From Archangium primigenium (GTDB lineage Bacteria > Myxococcota > Myxococcia > Myxococcales > Myxococcaceae): a stretch of 64,000 nucleotides of DNA. Below, one piece after another: positions 63,332 to 64,000 of this stretch. Under the pieces are notes generated by a model. It saw only the letters and a program-made list of their open reading frames with translations, was not told the DNA's origin and made no database searches. How positions within the stretch are numbered: the first letter of the stretch is position 1; every line of letters begins with the position of its first letter. The position numbers were made by a program, and so were the translations under genes. The stretch lies in the NCBI RefSeq assembly GCF_016904885.1, contig NZ_JADWYI010000001.1:7683224-7747223 (forward strand). Direction: 5' to 3'.

Positions 63332-64000
63332 CTACGTCCAGATGACGTAAGTCTTCAGACCCATGAGGCTTCCGGCGGAGTCGAGCCCCACGATGTAGAG
63401 CGGATGGTTGGAGCCCACCAGTTCCGGGTCGTTGCGGCCGAGAACCACCGCGTGGACGTCGCGCAGATGCGTCTTCATCAGGTCGACGAGCTGCCTGGCT
63501 TGCGCCGCCGTGCGCTTGTCGTCCTCCTCCAGATCGGGATCATCCCAATACGTCCTGGCGATGGCCTGCAACGCCTGTTCGGCGGGCTCGAACCGGACGA
63601 TCTCCTCCTGCGGCCCGTCCTTGAGTTTGAGCGCGGAGCGGAAGGTGTCGGGAGTCACCTGGGAGAGCGTCCCCTCGGCTTGGAAGAACGCGACGTCCAC
63701 GGCGCTCTCCGTGCCGAAACAATTGTCGAAGTAGATTCCACCGCTGGCGAGCGTCTTGAGTTGCTGGTCGATCGACTCGCCCTTGTTTCCGGTCACGTCC
63801 TTGAGTGTCCGCGCCAGGGAAACGGCGAGCTTGCCCAGTTCAGACATGCGCGCGACCTCGTCCTCCGACAAGCCATTGTTGTCGAGGTCGAAGCGGTCGA
63901 CGAGTTCCTTGCGAATGTAGGCGAGCGCCTCGTCGATGTCGCGCCGGGTCATCCGGGCGGAGCGCTTGCCGTCACGGCGATCGACGAAGCGATAGAGCGA
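63332..64000 (-). CDS. EF-hand-like protein, start beyond right edge
   Basis: The visible 222 codons end at 63332 and stay open to the edge of the window; no start in the visible part is convincing because the frame continues upstream of the Met at 63952. A calcium-binding-like loop DLDNNGLSEDE resembles an EF-hand. The rest is mixed helix and strand (GGIYFDNCFGTES, LYIVGLDSAGSLMGLKTYVIW). Function unknown. It is followed on the same strand by the VWA gene after 162 bases, so both might form one unit with calcium or metal-dependent binding. Confidence 0.55.
   Translation of the reverse strand, partial: SLYRFVDRRDGKRSARMTRRDIDEALAYIRKELVDRFDLDNNGLSEDEVARMSELGKLAVSLARTLKDVTGNKGESIDQQLKTLASGGIYFDNCFGTESAVDVAFFQAEGTLSQVTPDTFRSALKLKDGPQEEIVRFEPAEQALQAIARTYWDDPDLEEDDKRTAAQARQLVDLMKTHLRDVHAVVLGRNDPELVGSNHPLYIVGLDSAGSLMGLKTYVIWT

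Overview
The window is a chromosomal segment from a high-GC delta-proteobacterial predator of the myxobacterial type. The evidence is direct: a MYXO-CTERM surface-anchor tail on a giant protease, a protein of the Myxococcales-restricted DUF2378 (TIGR02265) type, tandem AgmX/PglI C-terminal modules, several large Ser/Thr and hybrid histidine kinases, many lipoproteins, and strong third-position GC bias that opens very long antisense frames. A Cystobacterineae-like genus is likely, but that is inference. No tRNA, rRNA, CRISPR array, insertion sequence or prophage was seen.

Layout. 1-4.4 kb: a lipoprotein start cut by the left edge, then a response regulator overlapping a kinase-nSTAND-PEGA-FGE-fold fusion. 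4.6-9.9 kb: a tight five-gene operon of an Opp/Dpp-type ABC transporter (two permeases, two ATPases, no binding protein) ending in a GH1 beta-glucosidase, divergent from an outer-membrane porin-like gene (10.3 kb). 11.7-16 kb: four consecutive lipoproteins (collagen-like, PHM-like copper monooxygenase, Asp-Ala-Gly-repeat, CotH-like). 16-20.8 kb: gamma carbonic anhydrase, Old Yellow Enzyme, an RlpA-like protein, a DHFR-like reductase, a secreted protein and a papain-like cysteine protease homologue. 20.9-25.2 kb: a kinase-TPR protein, and a stand-alone degenerate GyrB ATPase half with a small partner. 25.5-31.1 kb: a probable operon of a 69-residue peptide, a hybrid histidine kinase, an exported Rossmann-like protein and an exported FGE-fold protein. 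31.2-38.7 kb: housekeeping and unknown genes, including what looks like an RdgC split into two overlapping genes. 38.8-45 kb: two diheme cytochrome c peroxidase paralogues, an acyltransferase, and a DTW tRNA-modification enzyme. 45-53.2 kb: a 2.7-thousand-residue subtilisin with eleven Ig-like repeats. 53.4-64 kb: a lipoprotein, prolyl oligopeptidase, AgmX/PglI-type TPR lipoprotein, fatty acid desaturase, HExxH lipoprotein, von Willebrand A protein and a gene cut by the right edge.

Much of the window serves sensing and cell-envelope or extracellular work. The best candidates for undescribed biology are the pseudo-GyrB with its small partner, the split RdgC with a translationally coupled barrel-like protein, the monooxygenase with histidine in place of the CuM methionine, and the peptide-kinase-FGE operon. 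All functional statements are from sequence reading and family knowledge only.
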